Source of the DNA: Rhabdochlamydiaceae bacterium
Lineage (GTDB): Bacteria; Chlamydiota; Chlamydiia; Chlamydiales; Rhabdochlamydiaceae
Length of the DNA: 32,451 nt
Direction: 5' to 3'
NCBI GenBank assembly: GCA_017994195.1
Contig: JAGOLG010000009.1
Span: 1 to 32,451 of the forward strand
The translations under genes and the position numbers were made by a program. Below the pieces are notes generated by a model that was not told where the DNA came from, searched no databases, and was given only the letters and a program-made list of their open reading frames with translations. This document shows positions 16,502 to 25,269 of the stretch, in pieces; the stretch's first letter is position 1; each line of letters begins with the position of its first letter.

Positions 16502-17044
16502 ATGAAAAAAGAGATTTTATTTTTCGAAGAAGACCCTCCAAAAGATAAGACCGCTATTCATGTTTGGTTTGGTAAAACGGATCTACCCCATGAAGAGTTT
16601 CTAAGAGAGTTAATTGGTCGTTATTTGGGAGAGGTTCCTAAGGACTTGGCAACGACCCCAGAAGGTAAACTTTATCTTCCAAATCAATCCCTTCATTTTA
16701 ATCTTTCCGACTCTGAGGGATGGCTTGCAGTCGCCTTTAGCTGGCAAGAAGCTATTGGAATTGACATCGAAAGTGTTTATCCGATTAATGAAATGGACCA
16801 AGTAATCGTGAATTGCTTTTCCTCAAGAGAGCAAGAGTATGTTCAAGAAAAAGATTGTTCAGTTCGCTTCTGGGAAATCTGGAATCGGAAAGAGGCATGC
16901 TGTAAAGCACTAGGAATAGGCCTTCAGGACAATATGAAAGAGTGGGACTGCTTTGGAGAGGATTGGGTGTCTGTAAAAGATACATGGGTCAAATCGCTAT
17001 CACTGCAAGATGCTTTCTCTGGCGCAGTTGCTATTTGTAAATAA
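16502..17044 (+). CDS. 4'-phosphopantetheinyl transferase (Sfp/AcpT type)
   Basis: A 180-residue enzyme that moves phosphopantetheine from CoA to the Ser of carrier domains. The signature is clear: IGIDIES around residues 85-91 (Asp88 and Glu90 are expected Mg ligands) and W127-N-R-K-E-A-C-C-K135, matching WxxKEAxxK. The FNLSDSEG motif (66-73) fits the CoA-binding FNLSH motif with Asp in place of His. It is shorter than Sfp (about 224) but has all core motifs. It lies 30 bp upstream of the NRPS on the same strand, so its likely substrates are the two T domains of that protein. This pairing mirrors AusB-AusA. The AcpS-type enzyme for fatty-acid ACP would be encoded elsewhere. Confidence 0.88.
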   Translation: MKKEILFFEEDPPKDKTAIHVWFGKTDLPHEEFLRELIGRYLGEVPKDLATTPEGKLYLPNQSLHFNLSDSEGWLAVAFSWQEAIGIDIESVYPINEMDQVIVNCFSSREQEYVQEKDCSVRFWEIWNRKEACCKALGIGLQDNMKEWDCFGEDWVSVKDTWVKSLSLQDAFSGAVAICK

Positions 17045-17074
17045 ATCTTTTATTTACTATATCCCAGCTCTAGG

Positions 17075-20000
17075 ATGAATCGCAAAAAACTTCTTAAGCT
17101 AGCCCAGGGCCCTAAAACGGCCTATCCACACAATAAAAGCGTTGTGGAAGTCTTTGAAGAAATCGTGAATCAATACCCCGATCATACAGCTCTACGGTTT
17201 AGGGGCCTGTCTATGAGCTATCAAGAGCTCAATCATAAAGCCAACCAACTTGCCCGGCATCTCCGAAAATTGGGGGTGAAAAAACAAGATTTCGTTGGTA
17301 TTTATTTGGAACGATCCATTGATTTATTTGTCGGAATTTTAGCGATATTAAAAGCGGGTGGAATTTACGTCCCGATCGATGCTTCATATCCCATGGAGCG
17401 AAAACTCTACATGATAGACGATACGAAGCTCAAGGTTTTAATCACTTCTGGAGCTTTTGAGAGTCAATTTCCGCAAGGTAAGCTTAAGTTCGTACTTTTG
17501 GATGACATCAAACTTTCAGGCTCTACTGCTAATTTAAATCTAAAAATCGGTCCGATGGACTTGGCTTATGTCAACTATACTTCAGGAACAACTGGAAATC
17601 CAAAAGGTGTACAAATTTATCATCAAGCGATCAACCGGTTGGTGATTAAACCTAATTGGATTTATTTTGCGACTGATGATCGGTTTTTGCAAATCTCCAA
17701 CATCTCTTTTGATGCGCTCACACATGAGCTTTGGGGGGCTCTTTTGAATGGGGCCACCTTGTGTATTTATCCACAGATCACATTATCGTCCGATGAGCTT
17801 GGGAAGTTTATCGTCCAAGAAAAAATCACTCAAATTATTTTCACGGCTCGTTTATTTAATGTGATGGTAGATGAGGCTTTAGACTCGCTCCAAAAAGTCC
17901 GATATATCTGTTCTGTGGGCGATGTGATGTCGGCCAAGCATGCAAGGATAGCGTTTAAAAACCTTCCGTCCTGCCATCTAATCAATGCTTGTGGACATAC
18001 TGAAAATACGACTCACACGACGGCTTATACAATTACTAATACAAAAGAAATAGAGAAAGAAGTTCCCATAGGTCATCCAATTAGTAATACCACCGCCTAT
18101 ATTTTGGATGAGGGGCGGAAATTGGTCTCATTTGGCAAGCCCGGTGAGTTATATGCAGGGGGAGACGGCGTTGCAAAGGGGTATCTTAATCGAAAGAAAC
18201 TCACGGATGAGAAATTTGTTCCAAATCCATTCGGGAAAGGAAAGTTATATCGCACGGGAGACCTTGTCCATTACCTTCCAGATGGAAATATTTCGTACTT
18301 AGGACGTATCGATACACAGGTCAAGATTAGGGGTTTTCGAATCGAACTGAGTGAAATCGAAGAAGTGATACGTAAAAGCCCAGGTGTATCAGACTGTATT
18401 GTGATTGCCCGTGAAGATATTCCTGGTGAGAAAGAATTGGTTGCTTATGTGGAATCTAAAGAGAAGAAACAAATCACACAGGAGCAGCTAAGAAAATGGG
18501 TGTCGTCACATCTTCCTGCGTATATGATTCCTTCTTTTTTTGTTGTCTTAGAATTTTTACCGATGACTCCAAACGGAAAAGTGGATCGAAAAGCGCTTCC
18601 TGCGCCTGCAAAAGGAGTTGAAGCAAAACAATCAAATTTGAAGACAGAAACAGAAAAAACAATCGGTGAGATTTGGTCTAATCTTTTACACCGTTCGATA
18701 GTCGATAGAAATGCCCATTTTTTCAAAATAGGCGGCGATTCCATCCGCGCGATGCAAGTGGTCTCTCAATTGAAAAAAAGCTTTGGGCAAGAAGTCTCGA
18801 CATCAACCCTTTTTCAACATCCTATTCTTGCCGATTTAGCAGCTCGAATGGATGGTTTAAAACAAGGTCGTTTAGTGACAATTCCTCGGAGGAAAAAAGG
18901 TGCTGTAATTCCTTTATCCTTCAACCAAGAATCGATGTGGTTGATTAATAAAATCACTCCTCAAAAGCTACTTTATATGGTGCACTATGTCTACCGAATC
19001 AAAGGGAAAATAGATGTACCCAGATTAAAACGAGCGCTGCAAAAAATGATAGAGCGTCATGAGATCTTGCGGACGCATTATGAAGAAAAAAAAGGCATCA
19101 CGATCGGAAAGGTCGAAAAAAAATGTGAAGATTTTTTTCTTCAGTTCAAAGTTAAAAATGAAGAAAAGGCCTTTTTATTACTGAAAGAAAAAATGGCAGA
19201 GGGCATGGATTTGACAAAGCTGCCTCTACTGCAGGTGATTTTTATTCATATTCCAAAAAAAGAACCCATCCTCGCCATACGTGTTCATCACACTATTTTT
19301 GATATCCTTTCATATGAAAATTTCTTCAAGGAATGGATCGAGTTATATCAAGCCAAAAAGCTTGCTCCTTTATCCATCCAATACGGCGATTATGCGGTAT
19401 GGCAAAGAGAATGGATTAAAAGGAAGGAAGTGCAAAAACAAATTGAGTATTGGAAAGGGGAGCTGGAAGGTACGCCTGATCTTCTTGAGCTTCCTTGGGA
19501 TAAGCCGCGACCGCCTCAATTTACGGGTCGTGGTGACATCGAAACTGTTCGATTATCAAAGGAGCTCGCAGATCATTGTAAATCCATCGCGCAAAAGGAA
19601 GGGGTCACACCATTTGTCTTTTTTCTTGCTGCCTTCCAATCCTTTCTCTATCGATATAGCGGCAAAGAAGATTTGACAGTAGGGACTCCCTATGCTAATC
19701 GTACAAGGCCTGAATTAGAGCCGTTGATAGGTTATTTTTTGCAAATATTTATCATTCGCTCAAAATGCGAGGGCTCTATCCCTTTTGTAACATTTTTACA
19801 AAATGTCAATCAGACGATGTCAAATGCTTATAAAAATTCTGATGTCCCTCTCGATTTGATTATTCATGCCTTGAATCCAGCACGCAATCCCAGTTTCAAT
19901 CCTCTTTTTCAAGTGCTCTTTGTTTATGAAAACATCACCCAGTCAGTAATCAATTTTAATGAGGCTCACTTGCATGCTTTGCCATGCAACACGAAGACCT

Positions 20001-23000
20001 CAAAGTTCGATTTAACCCTTTTTATCATAGATCATGGTGATAGGCTAGAGTGCCGCTTTGAATATTGCACTGACTTATTCGAAAAAGAAACGATTCAAAG
20101 GATGCTTTCTTATTTTCATACATTTTTAAAGGGCATCATACAAAATGATGCGGAAAAAATCGGAGACCTTCCCATTCTTAATCATGAAGAGCTCCATCAA
20201 GTCGTCGTCGATTGGAATCAAGTGGGTGATGATTATCCTAAAGATGAGACTGTGTCGGACCTTTTTGAAAAAATGGCAGATCAAACCCCCCATCAAAGTG
20301 CGGTTCGCTTTAAAGAGAAATCTCTGACTTATAAAGAATTAAATGAAAAAGGGAATCAGCTTGCAAGATATTTGCAAAAGTTAGGTGTTCAACAGCACGA
20401 TTTTGTCGGAGTCTATTTGGAGCGCTCCGATGATCTTATTGTCGCTGCTTTAGCAATTATGAAAGCAGGGGCTGTGTTTGTGCCGATTGATGCAAGTTAT
20501 CCGATGGAGCGAAAGCTCTATATGATTGAAAACACGGGGTTGAAAGTTCTCATCACAGAACGCTCCTTTGCTCACCAATTTCCAGAAAAAAAACTCACTC
20601 TTATCTATCCAAAAGAGCTCGATTTAAAGACGTATTCCAAATCTAATTTAAATCTAAAGATAGACTCTCATGATTTGGCATATATCAATTATACGTCGGG
20701 TTCAACTGGAAAACCAAAAGGAGTTGAATATCCACACCTAGGGCTTGTCCGTCTGCTTAAAAAACCGACTTGGATCAAGATAGGTAAAGGTGATCGGATC
20801 CTTCAAGTTGCGAATATCTCTTTTGATATGTTTGCTGCAGAAGTATGGGGAGCGCTTTTGAATGGAGCTACCGTTTGCATCTACCCGCAAATAGAATTTT
20901 CTCCTATTGAGCTAGGTCAGTTTATAGAGAATGAAAAAATCACCCATTTATATTTGACGGCTCGTCTATTCAATCTGATGGTTGAAGAAGGGCTAGGATT
21001 TTTACGCAAAGTCCGTTTTTTCGGATCTACAGGAGATGTCATGTCGGCGCATCATGCTCATCTTGCCTTCGAAAAACTTCCCTCATGTAAGATTTTGAAT
21101 ATTTATGGTCCGACAGAAAACCACATTACAACGACCTACACTGTTAAACAAAAAGATCTACGGATTCCTATCGGACGTCCTGTGCAAGGAACTCAGGTTT
21201 ATGTGCTTGATGCCGGGTTCAAGCCAGCTGCTGTCGGGGCTTATGGTGAACTGTTTATAGGAGGAGAGGGTCTTGCACGAGGGTATTTAAATAATCCTAA
21301 ACAAACAGCCGATAAATTCATCCCAAGTCCTTTTGGATCTGGTTTACTCTATCGTACAGGTGATTTAGTTCGTTTTCTTCCCAGTGGAAATCTCGACTAT
21401 CTTGGCAGAATAGACACACAAGTGAAAATTCTTGGATTCCGTATAGAGCTTGATGAAGTCGAGGGAGCTCTTCGGCACTATTTAAAAATAGCTGACTGCA
21501 TCGCCATTGCAAAAGAAATCGAGCCGCTTGAAAAACGACTGATTGTTTATATCGAGCCGAAAGAGGGAGAGGTAATCAATGAAGTTGAGCTCAGAGAATA
21601 TCTTGCCTCAAAGCTTCCTAAGCATTCTATGCCAAGCTATTTTGTTTTTCTTAAAAAATTTCCTCTGACGCCAAATGGAAAAATCGATCGTTCTAAACTT
21701 CCTGAGCCAGCGTCCCAACTCAAACAAACTCCATCTGAAAAACCTGTCACTCCAACGGAGAAAAAGCTAGCGAAGATCTGGTCGATTCTTTTAAAGGTCC
21801 CCACGGTTGGTAGACAGGATCAATTCTTTCATATTGGGGGCCATTCTATTTTAGCCATGCAGCTCAACTCGAAGGTGCGTAAAGAGTTTAATGTCGATAT
21901 TCCTGTCAGTGTGATTTTCGAAAACTCCACACTTGAAAAGTATGCCCTCAGTATTGACCAGGCTCTAGGCAAAGGCCCAAAAAAGATGGCTGCCCGCCGG
22001 TCATTTGCTGAGTGGAGAGATAAAGAAGCCGTTTTAGACGGCAGCATCCAATCAAAAGGGCTGACTCCTCCTCTAACATCTCAATACACCCGTCCGAAAA
22101 AGATTTTTCTGACTGGAGCTACCGGTTTTGTGGGAGCTTTTTTCCTTAAAGAGCTCCTCGACACAACACAAGCTAAAGTTTACTGTCTTGTGAGAGCAGA
22201 TTCAGAAAAAGAAGCTCTCGAGAGGCTCATTAAAACTCTTAAAACCTATCTGATTTGGAAGCCTTCTTACAAAAATCGCATTGTTTCCCTTGCTGGGTAC
22301 CTTGAGAAACCTCTGCTTGGACTTAGCCCATCATTATTTCACCAACTTGCCGCTGAAATGGACTCAATCTTTCACATTGGAGCCTTTGTCAACCATGCAA
22401 TGTCGTATGAGCAGCATAAACCCGCTAATGTCTTAGGAACCCAGGAGGTAATTAGACTGGCCAGCACCTCTCGGCTCAAACCCTTGCAGTTTATTTCAAC
22501 TGTAGCTGTTGTCGAGGGAATCAAGAAGATGCCGATTGCCGAAGATGCCGATATCGAAAAAAGTAAGAAAGTCACCAACGGGTATGTCGAAAGTAAATGG
22601 GTTGCAGAGAAGCTCGTTTTAATTGCAAGATCTCGCGGGATACCGTGCAATATTCTTAGGCTGCCCCGTGTCAGCGGCGATACAAAAAAAGGAGCAGGTC
22701 CCACAGGAGATTTTCTGTGGAGGATGGTGCAAGTATGTCTCAAACTTAAGATGGTTCCACGCACCGATTTATATGATGATTTAACACCTGTAGACTACAT
22801 TTGTAAGGCGATGCATATTATCTCTACTCAGCCCCAATCCATCGACGCCCAATATCACGTGGTCAGTCCTTATCAGCTATCTTACTCAAAGGTTTTTGAG
22901 TTTTTGGCCCAGCTGAAATATCGTCTTAAAAAAGTGGACTTTCTTACCTGGAGGCAAGCTTTACTTGATCAATCACAGACAGGCGATGCAGGCCTCCAAG

Positions 23001-23200
23001 CTCTTGCATCTCTATTAGCCGACACCGATTTTTCTAAACCGCTAGGGCGATTAACTTTTGCAACGGATCATCTAAAAGCCGCACTAAAATCTTCTCATCT
23101 AAAATGTCCCAAAATCGATCAAAAATTATTCAATAAGTACGTAAAGTATTATGTAGAGGCTGGCTTTTTGCCTTCCTTAAAGCACTTTCATTCGAAGTAA
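17075..23200 (+). CDS. dimodular nonribosomal peptide synthetase, A-T-C-A-T-R
   Basis: 2041 residues in one frame. A1 spans about 25-510: A3 YTSGTTGNPKG near 167, A7 YRTGDLV, A8 GRIDTQVKIRGFRIEL, A10 Lys502. T1 follows with GGDS (Ser556). C is about 605-1040: HHTIFD 738-743, YGDYAVWQREW, RNPSFNPLFQVLF. A2 is about 1053-1545: YTSGSTGKPKG near 1205, A10 Lys1536. T2 has GGHS (Ser1591). The terminal thioester reductase is about 1670-2041: TGATGFVG 1680-1687, catalytic Tyr1837-xxx-Lys1841. There is no starter C, epimerase or thioesterase. Each A domain should load one amino acid, C condenses them, and NAD(P)H-dependent R releases a dipeptide aldehyde (or alcohol), which may cyclise to a pyrazinone as with AusA (about 2390 aa). 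The two A domains share long identical stretches, consistent with module duplication. All catalytic residues I looked for are present. Confidence 0.93.
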   Translation: MNRKKLLKLAQGPKTAYPHNKSVVEVFEEIVNQYPDHTALRFRGLSMSYQELNHKANQLARHLRKLGVKKQDFVGIYLERSIDLFVGILAILKAGGIYVPIDASYPMERKLYMIDDTKLKVLITSGAFESQFPQGKLKFVLLDDIKLSGSTANLNLKIGPMDLAYVNYTSGTTGNPKGVQIYHQAINRLVIKPNWIYFATDDRFLQISNISFDALTHELWGALLNGATLCIYPQITLSSDELGKFIVQEKITQIIFTARLFNVMVDEALDSLQKVRYICSVGDVMSAKHARIAFKNLPSCHLINACGHTENTTHTTAYTITNTKEIEKEVPIGHPISNTTAYILDEGRKLVSFGKPGELYAGGDGVAKGYLNRKKLTDEKFVPNPFGKGKLYRTGDLVHYLPDGNISYLGRIDTQVKIRGFRIELSEIEEVIRKSPGVSDCIVIAREDIPGEKELVAYVESKEKKQITQEQLRKWVSSHLPAYMIPSFFVVLEFLPMTPNGKVDRKALPAPAKGVEAKQSNLKTETEKTIGEIWSNLLHRSIVDRNAHFFKIGGDSIRAMQVVSQLKKSFGQEVSTSTLFQHPILADLAARMDGLKQGRLVTIPRRKKGAVIPLSFNQESMWLINKITPQKLLYMVHYVYRIKGKIDVPRLKRALQKMIERHEILRTHYEEKKGITIGKVEKKCEDFFLQFKVKNEEKAFLLLKEKMAEGMDLTKLPLLQVIFIHIPKKEPILAIRVHHTIFDILSYENFFKEWIELYQAKKLAPLSIQYGDYAVWQREWIKRKEVQKQIEYWKGELEGTPDLLELPWDKPRPPQFTGRGDIETVRLSKELADHCKSIAQKEGVTPFVFFLAAFQSFLYRYSGKEDLTVGTPYANRTRPELEPLIGYFLQIFIIRSKCEGSIPFVTFLQNVNQTMSNAYKNSDVPLDLIIHALNPARNPSFNPLFQVLFVYENITQSVINFNEAHLHALPCNTKTSKFDLTLFIIDHGDRLECRFEYCTDLFEKETIQRMLSYFHTFLKGIIQNDAEKIGDLPILNHEELHQVVVDWNQVGDDYPKDETVSDLFEKMADQTPHQSAVRFKEKSLTYKELNEKGNQLARYLQKLGVQQHDFVGVYLERSDDLIVAALAIMKAGAVFVPIDASYPMERKLYMIENTGLKVLITERSFAHQFPEKKLTLIYPKELDLKTYSKSNLNLKIDSHDLAYINYTSGSTGKPKGVEYPHLGLVRLLKKPTWIKIGKGDRILQVANISFDMFAAEVWGALLNGATVCIYPQIEFSPIELGQFIENEKITHLYLTARLFNLMVEEGLGFLRKVRFFGSTGDVMSAHHAHLAFEKLPSCKILNIYGPTENHITTTYTVKQKDLRIPIGRPVQGTQVYVLDAGFKPAAVGAYGELFIGGEGLARGYLNNPKQTADKFIPSPFGSGLLYRTGDLVRFLPSGNLDYLGRIDTQVKILGFRIELDEVEGALRHYLKIADCIAIAKEIEPLEKRLIVYIEPKEGEVINEVELREYLASKLPKHSMPSYFVFLKKFPLTPNGKIDRSKLPEPASQLKQTPSEKPVTPTEKKLAKIWSILLKVPTVGRQDQFFHIGGHSILAMQLNSKVRKEFNVDIPVSVIFENSTLEKYALSIDQALGKGPKKMAARRSFAEWRDKEAVLDGSIQSKGLTPPLTSQYTRPKKIFLTGATGFVGAFFLKELLDTTQAKVYCLVRADSEKEALERLIKTLKTYLIWKPSYKNRIVSLAGYLEKPLLGLSPSLFHQLAAEMDSIFHIGAFVNHAMSYEQHKPANVLGTQEVIRLASTSRLKPLQFISTVAVVEGIKKMPIAEDADIEKSKKVTNGYVESKWVAEKLVLIARSRGIPCNILRLPRVSGDTKKGAGPTGDFLWRMVQVCLKLKMVPRTDLYDDLTPVDYICKAMHIISTQPQSIDAQYHVVSPYQLSYSKVFEFLAQLKYRLKKVDFLTWRQALLDQSQTGDAGLQALASLLADTDFSKPLGRLTFATDHLKAALKSSHLKCPKIDQKLFNKYVKYYVEAGFLPSLKHFHSK

Positions 23201-23271
23201 TTTCTTCGATTCTTCGCAAAATATGCTTAAAATCAATCACATATAGAGTTTTCAAAAGAGAACAATCGTTA

Positions 23272-23331
23272 TTGCGCAATCTTTTTGATTTATTGCGCAA
23301 TGTTTAGTTGCGTAATAATCTATTGCGCAAC
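23272..23331. repeat. array of TTGCGCAA palindromes between NRPS and obg
   Basis: Perfect TTGCGCAA occurs at 23272-23279, 23293-23300 and 23323-23330, with TTGCGTAA at 23308-23315; the last three start exactly 15 bp apart. GTTGCGTAATA (23307-23317) and TATTGCGCAAC (23321-23331) can form an 11-bp RNA stem with a 3-nt loop and one G-U pair. It lies between converging genes, so it may be a two-way terminator or a protein-binding array. Confidence 0.5.
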
Positions 23332-23376
23332 ATAACCGGTTTCTCGGTTTACAGCTAAATTACCACTCATACTGAT

Positions 23377-24378
23377 TTAGGCGAGGGATGAAGTTCTAAC
23401 AAGAGAATGGATCGCCTGGACAAGAGGTTCAATGCCTTCATTGTTCAATGCTGAAATCGGGAAGAATAGAGTGTCTGGAAAGGCTTCTTTAAAGCGGGGA
23501 AGGTGGAGGGAAGATTCTTCGAGGTCCATTTTGTTAAGGACAACAAGCGAAGGTTTTTCTAAGAGTGCGGGATTGTAGGCTTTGAGTTCATTTTGAAGCA
23601 CGCGGAAATCATCGATAGGATCTCGTTCTTCAAGGCCGGATGTGTCGACGACATAGATGAGGACAGCAGATCTTTCAATATGTCTTAAGAATTCAAACCC
23701 AAGGCCGCGGTCTTCATGCGCCCCTTCAATAATTCCAGGGATGTCAGCAACGAGAATACGATCGTTTTCAGCAAAGTGGATATAGCTCAGGTTTGGGAAG
23801 AGGGTTGTAAAAGGATATGCGCCGATTTTAACTTCGAGATGCGTCATGCAAGTCATAAGTGAGGACTTCCCTGCATTGGGCATTCCAACGAGGCCGACAT
23901 CTGCGATTAGTTTGAGTTCGAGCTCAACTTCAATTGTTTCTCCATCGAGGCCTTCAGTACAGATGTAAGGGGCTTGGTTGGTCGGAGTTTTAAAATGGTT
24001 GTTCCCTTTTCCGCCTTTTCCGCCTTTGCAAATAAGTTCGGAGCGCTCTCTTTCTACGAAGTCATAAATCACTTCGCCTGTTTGCGCATTTTTAACGAGT
24101 GTTCCTGGAGGAATTTTAAGGACGATGTCTTCGCCGCCTTTTCCGCTGCAAAGGTTGTAGCCTCCGGGTTTTCCGTTTTGGGCTTTGATAATGCGTCTAT
24201 TGCGATGATTTTCAAGGGATACGACTTGTGTGTCAGACTCTATGTAGACTGAGCCGCCTTTTCCACCGTCTCCTCCGCAAGGTCCGCCTTTAGGTATGAA
24301 TTTTTCCCGACGCCAGGCTATAACGCCATTTCCCCCACGTCCTGCGGTAAGTGAGAGAGTGACTTTGTCGGTAAACAT
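23377..24378 (-). CDS. obg: GTPase Obg (ribosome assembly)
   Basis: A 333-residue protein. The glycine-rich Obg fold is at the N-terminus (LTAGRGGNGVIAWRREKFIPKGGP, then GGDGGKGG repeats). The G domain follows with G1 GMPNAGKSS near 167, G3 DIPGIIEGAHEDRGLG near 212 and G4 NKMD near 283. It is an essential GTPase in large-subunit maturation and stress control. The C-terminal OCT extension of some Obg proteins is absent, as expected for this size. It is the last gene of rplU-rpmA-obg, 9 bp after rpmA, the order kept in most bacteria. Confidence 0.97.
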   Translation of the reverse strand: MFTDKVTLSLTAGRGGNGVIAWRREKFIPKGGPCGGDGGKGGSVYIESDTQVVSLENHRNRRIIKAQNGKPGGYNLCSGKGGEDIVLKIPPGTLVKNAQTGEVIYDFVERERSELICKGGKGGKGNNHFKTPTNQAPYICTEGLDGETIEVELELKLIADVGLVGMPNAGKSSLMTCMTHLEVKIGAYPFTTLFPNLSYIHFAENDRILVADIPGIIEGAHEDRGLGFEFLRHIERSAVLIYVVDTSGLEERDPIDDFRVLQNELKAYNPALLEKPSLVVLNKMDLEESSLHLPRFKEAFPDTLFFPISALNNEGIEPLVQAIHSLVRTSSLA

Positions 24379-24387
24379 AAAAAAAAC

Positions 24388-24642
24388 TTATTGTTGTACG
24401 GGGAGGACTGACACGAATGTCTTGACTCCCTTTTTAAAGGAGACAACACCGTCGATCAGTGAAAAAAGAGAATCATCGCGACCCACTGCGACGTTCTTTG
24501 CTGGAGCCCACTTTGTTCCTCGTTGACGAACTAAGATGCTGCCAGTTGTAACAACTTGACCTGCAGTGGCTTTAATGCCGAGGCGCTTGGATTTTGAATC
24601 GCGACCGTTACGGCTTGAACCTTGACCTTTCTTATGTGCCAT
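24388..24642 (-). CDS. rpmA: 50S ribosomal protein L27
   Basis: An 84-residue protein with the conserved [16 protein letters not shown] start, [24 protein letters not shown] and [16 protein letters not shown]27's N-terminus reaches the peptidyl-transferase centre. There is no Firmicute-type cleavable N-terminal extension. It lies 3 bp downstream of rplU in the ribosomal operon. Confidence 0.98.
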   Translation of the reverse strand: MAHKKGQGSSRNGRDSKSKRLGIKATAGQVVTTGSILVRQRGTKWAPAKNVAVGRDDSLFSLIDGVVSFKKGVKTFVSVLPVQQ

Positions 24643-24645
24643 GAC

Positions 24646-24969
24646 CTATCCTGTAATCTCTGTAATTTTGATTCGATGATATTTTTGACGGTGACCGACT
24701 TTTCGGCGAACCCCTTTTCGTTGTTTGTACTTGAATGAGATGACTTTAGGTCCTTTGGACTCCATGAGTAATTCACCCTTCACAACGGCTTTTGCAACGT
24801 AAGGAGACCCTACTTTGGCGTTTTTGCCATCATTGAAGAAAAGGACGTTTGTGAACTCGACGGATTTTCCCTTTTCAGACTCACGTTCAGACTCAAGTAG
24901 CTCGACATCAATGACATCGTCTTTTTCGACTCGGTACTGTTTTCCACCTGTTTCAATGATAGCGTACAT
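24646..24969 (-). CDS. rplU: 50S ribosomal protein L21
   Basis: A 107-residue protein with the family's MYAIIETGGKQYRVEKDDVIDVELL start and the C-terminal KYKQRKGVRRKVGHRQKYHRIKI RNA-binding stretch. It is a 23S rRNA-binding protein and the first gene of rplU-rpmA-obg. The promoter should lie in 24970-25121, the divergent gap before the 44-aa ORF. Confidence 0.98.
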   Translation of the reverse strand: MYAIIETGGKQYRVEKDDVIDVELLESERESEKGKSVEFTNVLFFNDGKNAKVGSPYVAKAVVKGELLMESKGPKVISFKYKQRKGVRRKVGHRQKYHRIKITEITG

Positions 24970-25074
24970 CGTTTTACCTCAAAAATACTAAAAGTAGGGA
25001 TCATGTTAATCGATTAGGCAGTTTCAATCAATGGGGATGTATCAAGAAGTGCTGTTTAGATGGTAATTATTTAT

Positions 25075-25115
25075 TTGAAAATTAAATTAATTCATATTAA
25101 TATGAAACTAAGAGG
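25075..25115 (+). promoter_or_regulatory. promoter, 16-bp palindrome and RBS for the 44-aa ORF
   Basis: TTGAAA (25075-25080) and TAATAT (25098-25103) are exactly 17 bp apart. The -10 box lies inside TTCATATTAATATGAA (25091-25106), a perfect 16-bp palindrome that could be an operator. AGAGG (25111-25115) is 6 bp before the ATG at 25122. Confidence 0.55.
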
Positions 25116-25121
25116 TGCTAT

Positions 25122-25256
25122 ATGAAATCCTGGGGAAAAAAGAAATCTTCTAAAATTACGATAAAAAACCATAGGAAAGATGTGCCGACTCCACGAGAGG
25201 AAACAAAGAAAATCCCTCAAAAACTTGTGGATGATTTAACAACGCTTCAAAAATAA
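25122..25256 (+). CDS. 44-aa basic microprotein
   Basis: A short ORF starting MKSWGKKKSSKITIKNHRK and ending DDLTTLQK. It is Lys-rich, has no signal peptide or hydrophobic segment, and is probably cytosolic. I do not recognise a family. Support comes from a good promoter, a well-placed AGAGG Shine-Dalgarno and its position divergent from rplU. It may be the first unit of a transcript that continues into the structured region that follows. Confidence 0.55.
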   Translation: MKSWGKKKSSKITIKNHRKDVPTPREETKKIPQKLVDDLTTLQK

Positions 25257-25269
25257 GAGGTTATGTAAA

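Noticed and set aside
22372-22764. 130-codon minus-strand ORF inside the NRPS reductase domain
   Set aside because: It is antisense to an intact catalytic domain and has no RBS or recognisable features.
17075-23200. Siderophore or PKS-hybrid assignment for the synthetase
   Set aside because: No ketosynthase, acyltransferase, heterocyclisation domain or aryl-acid starter is present; all domains are A, T, C or R.
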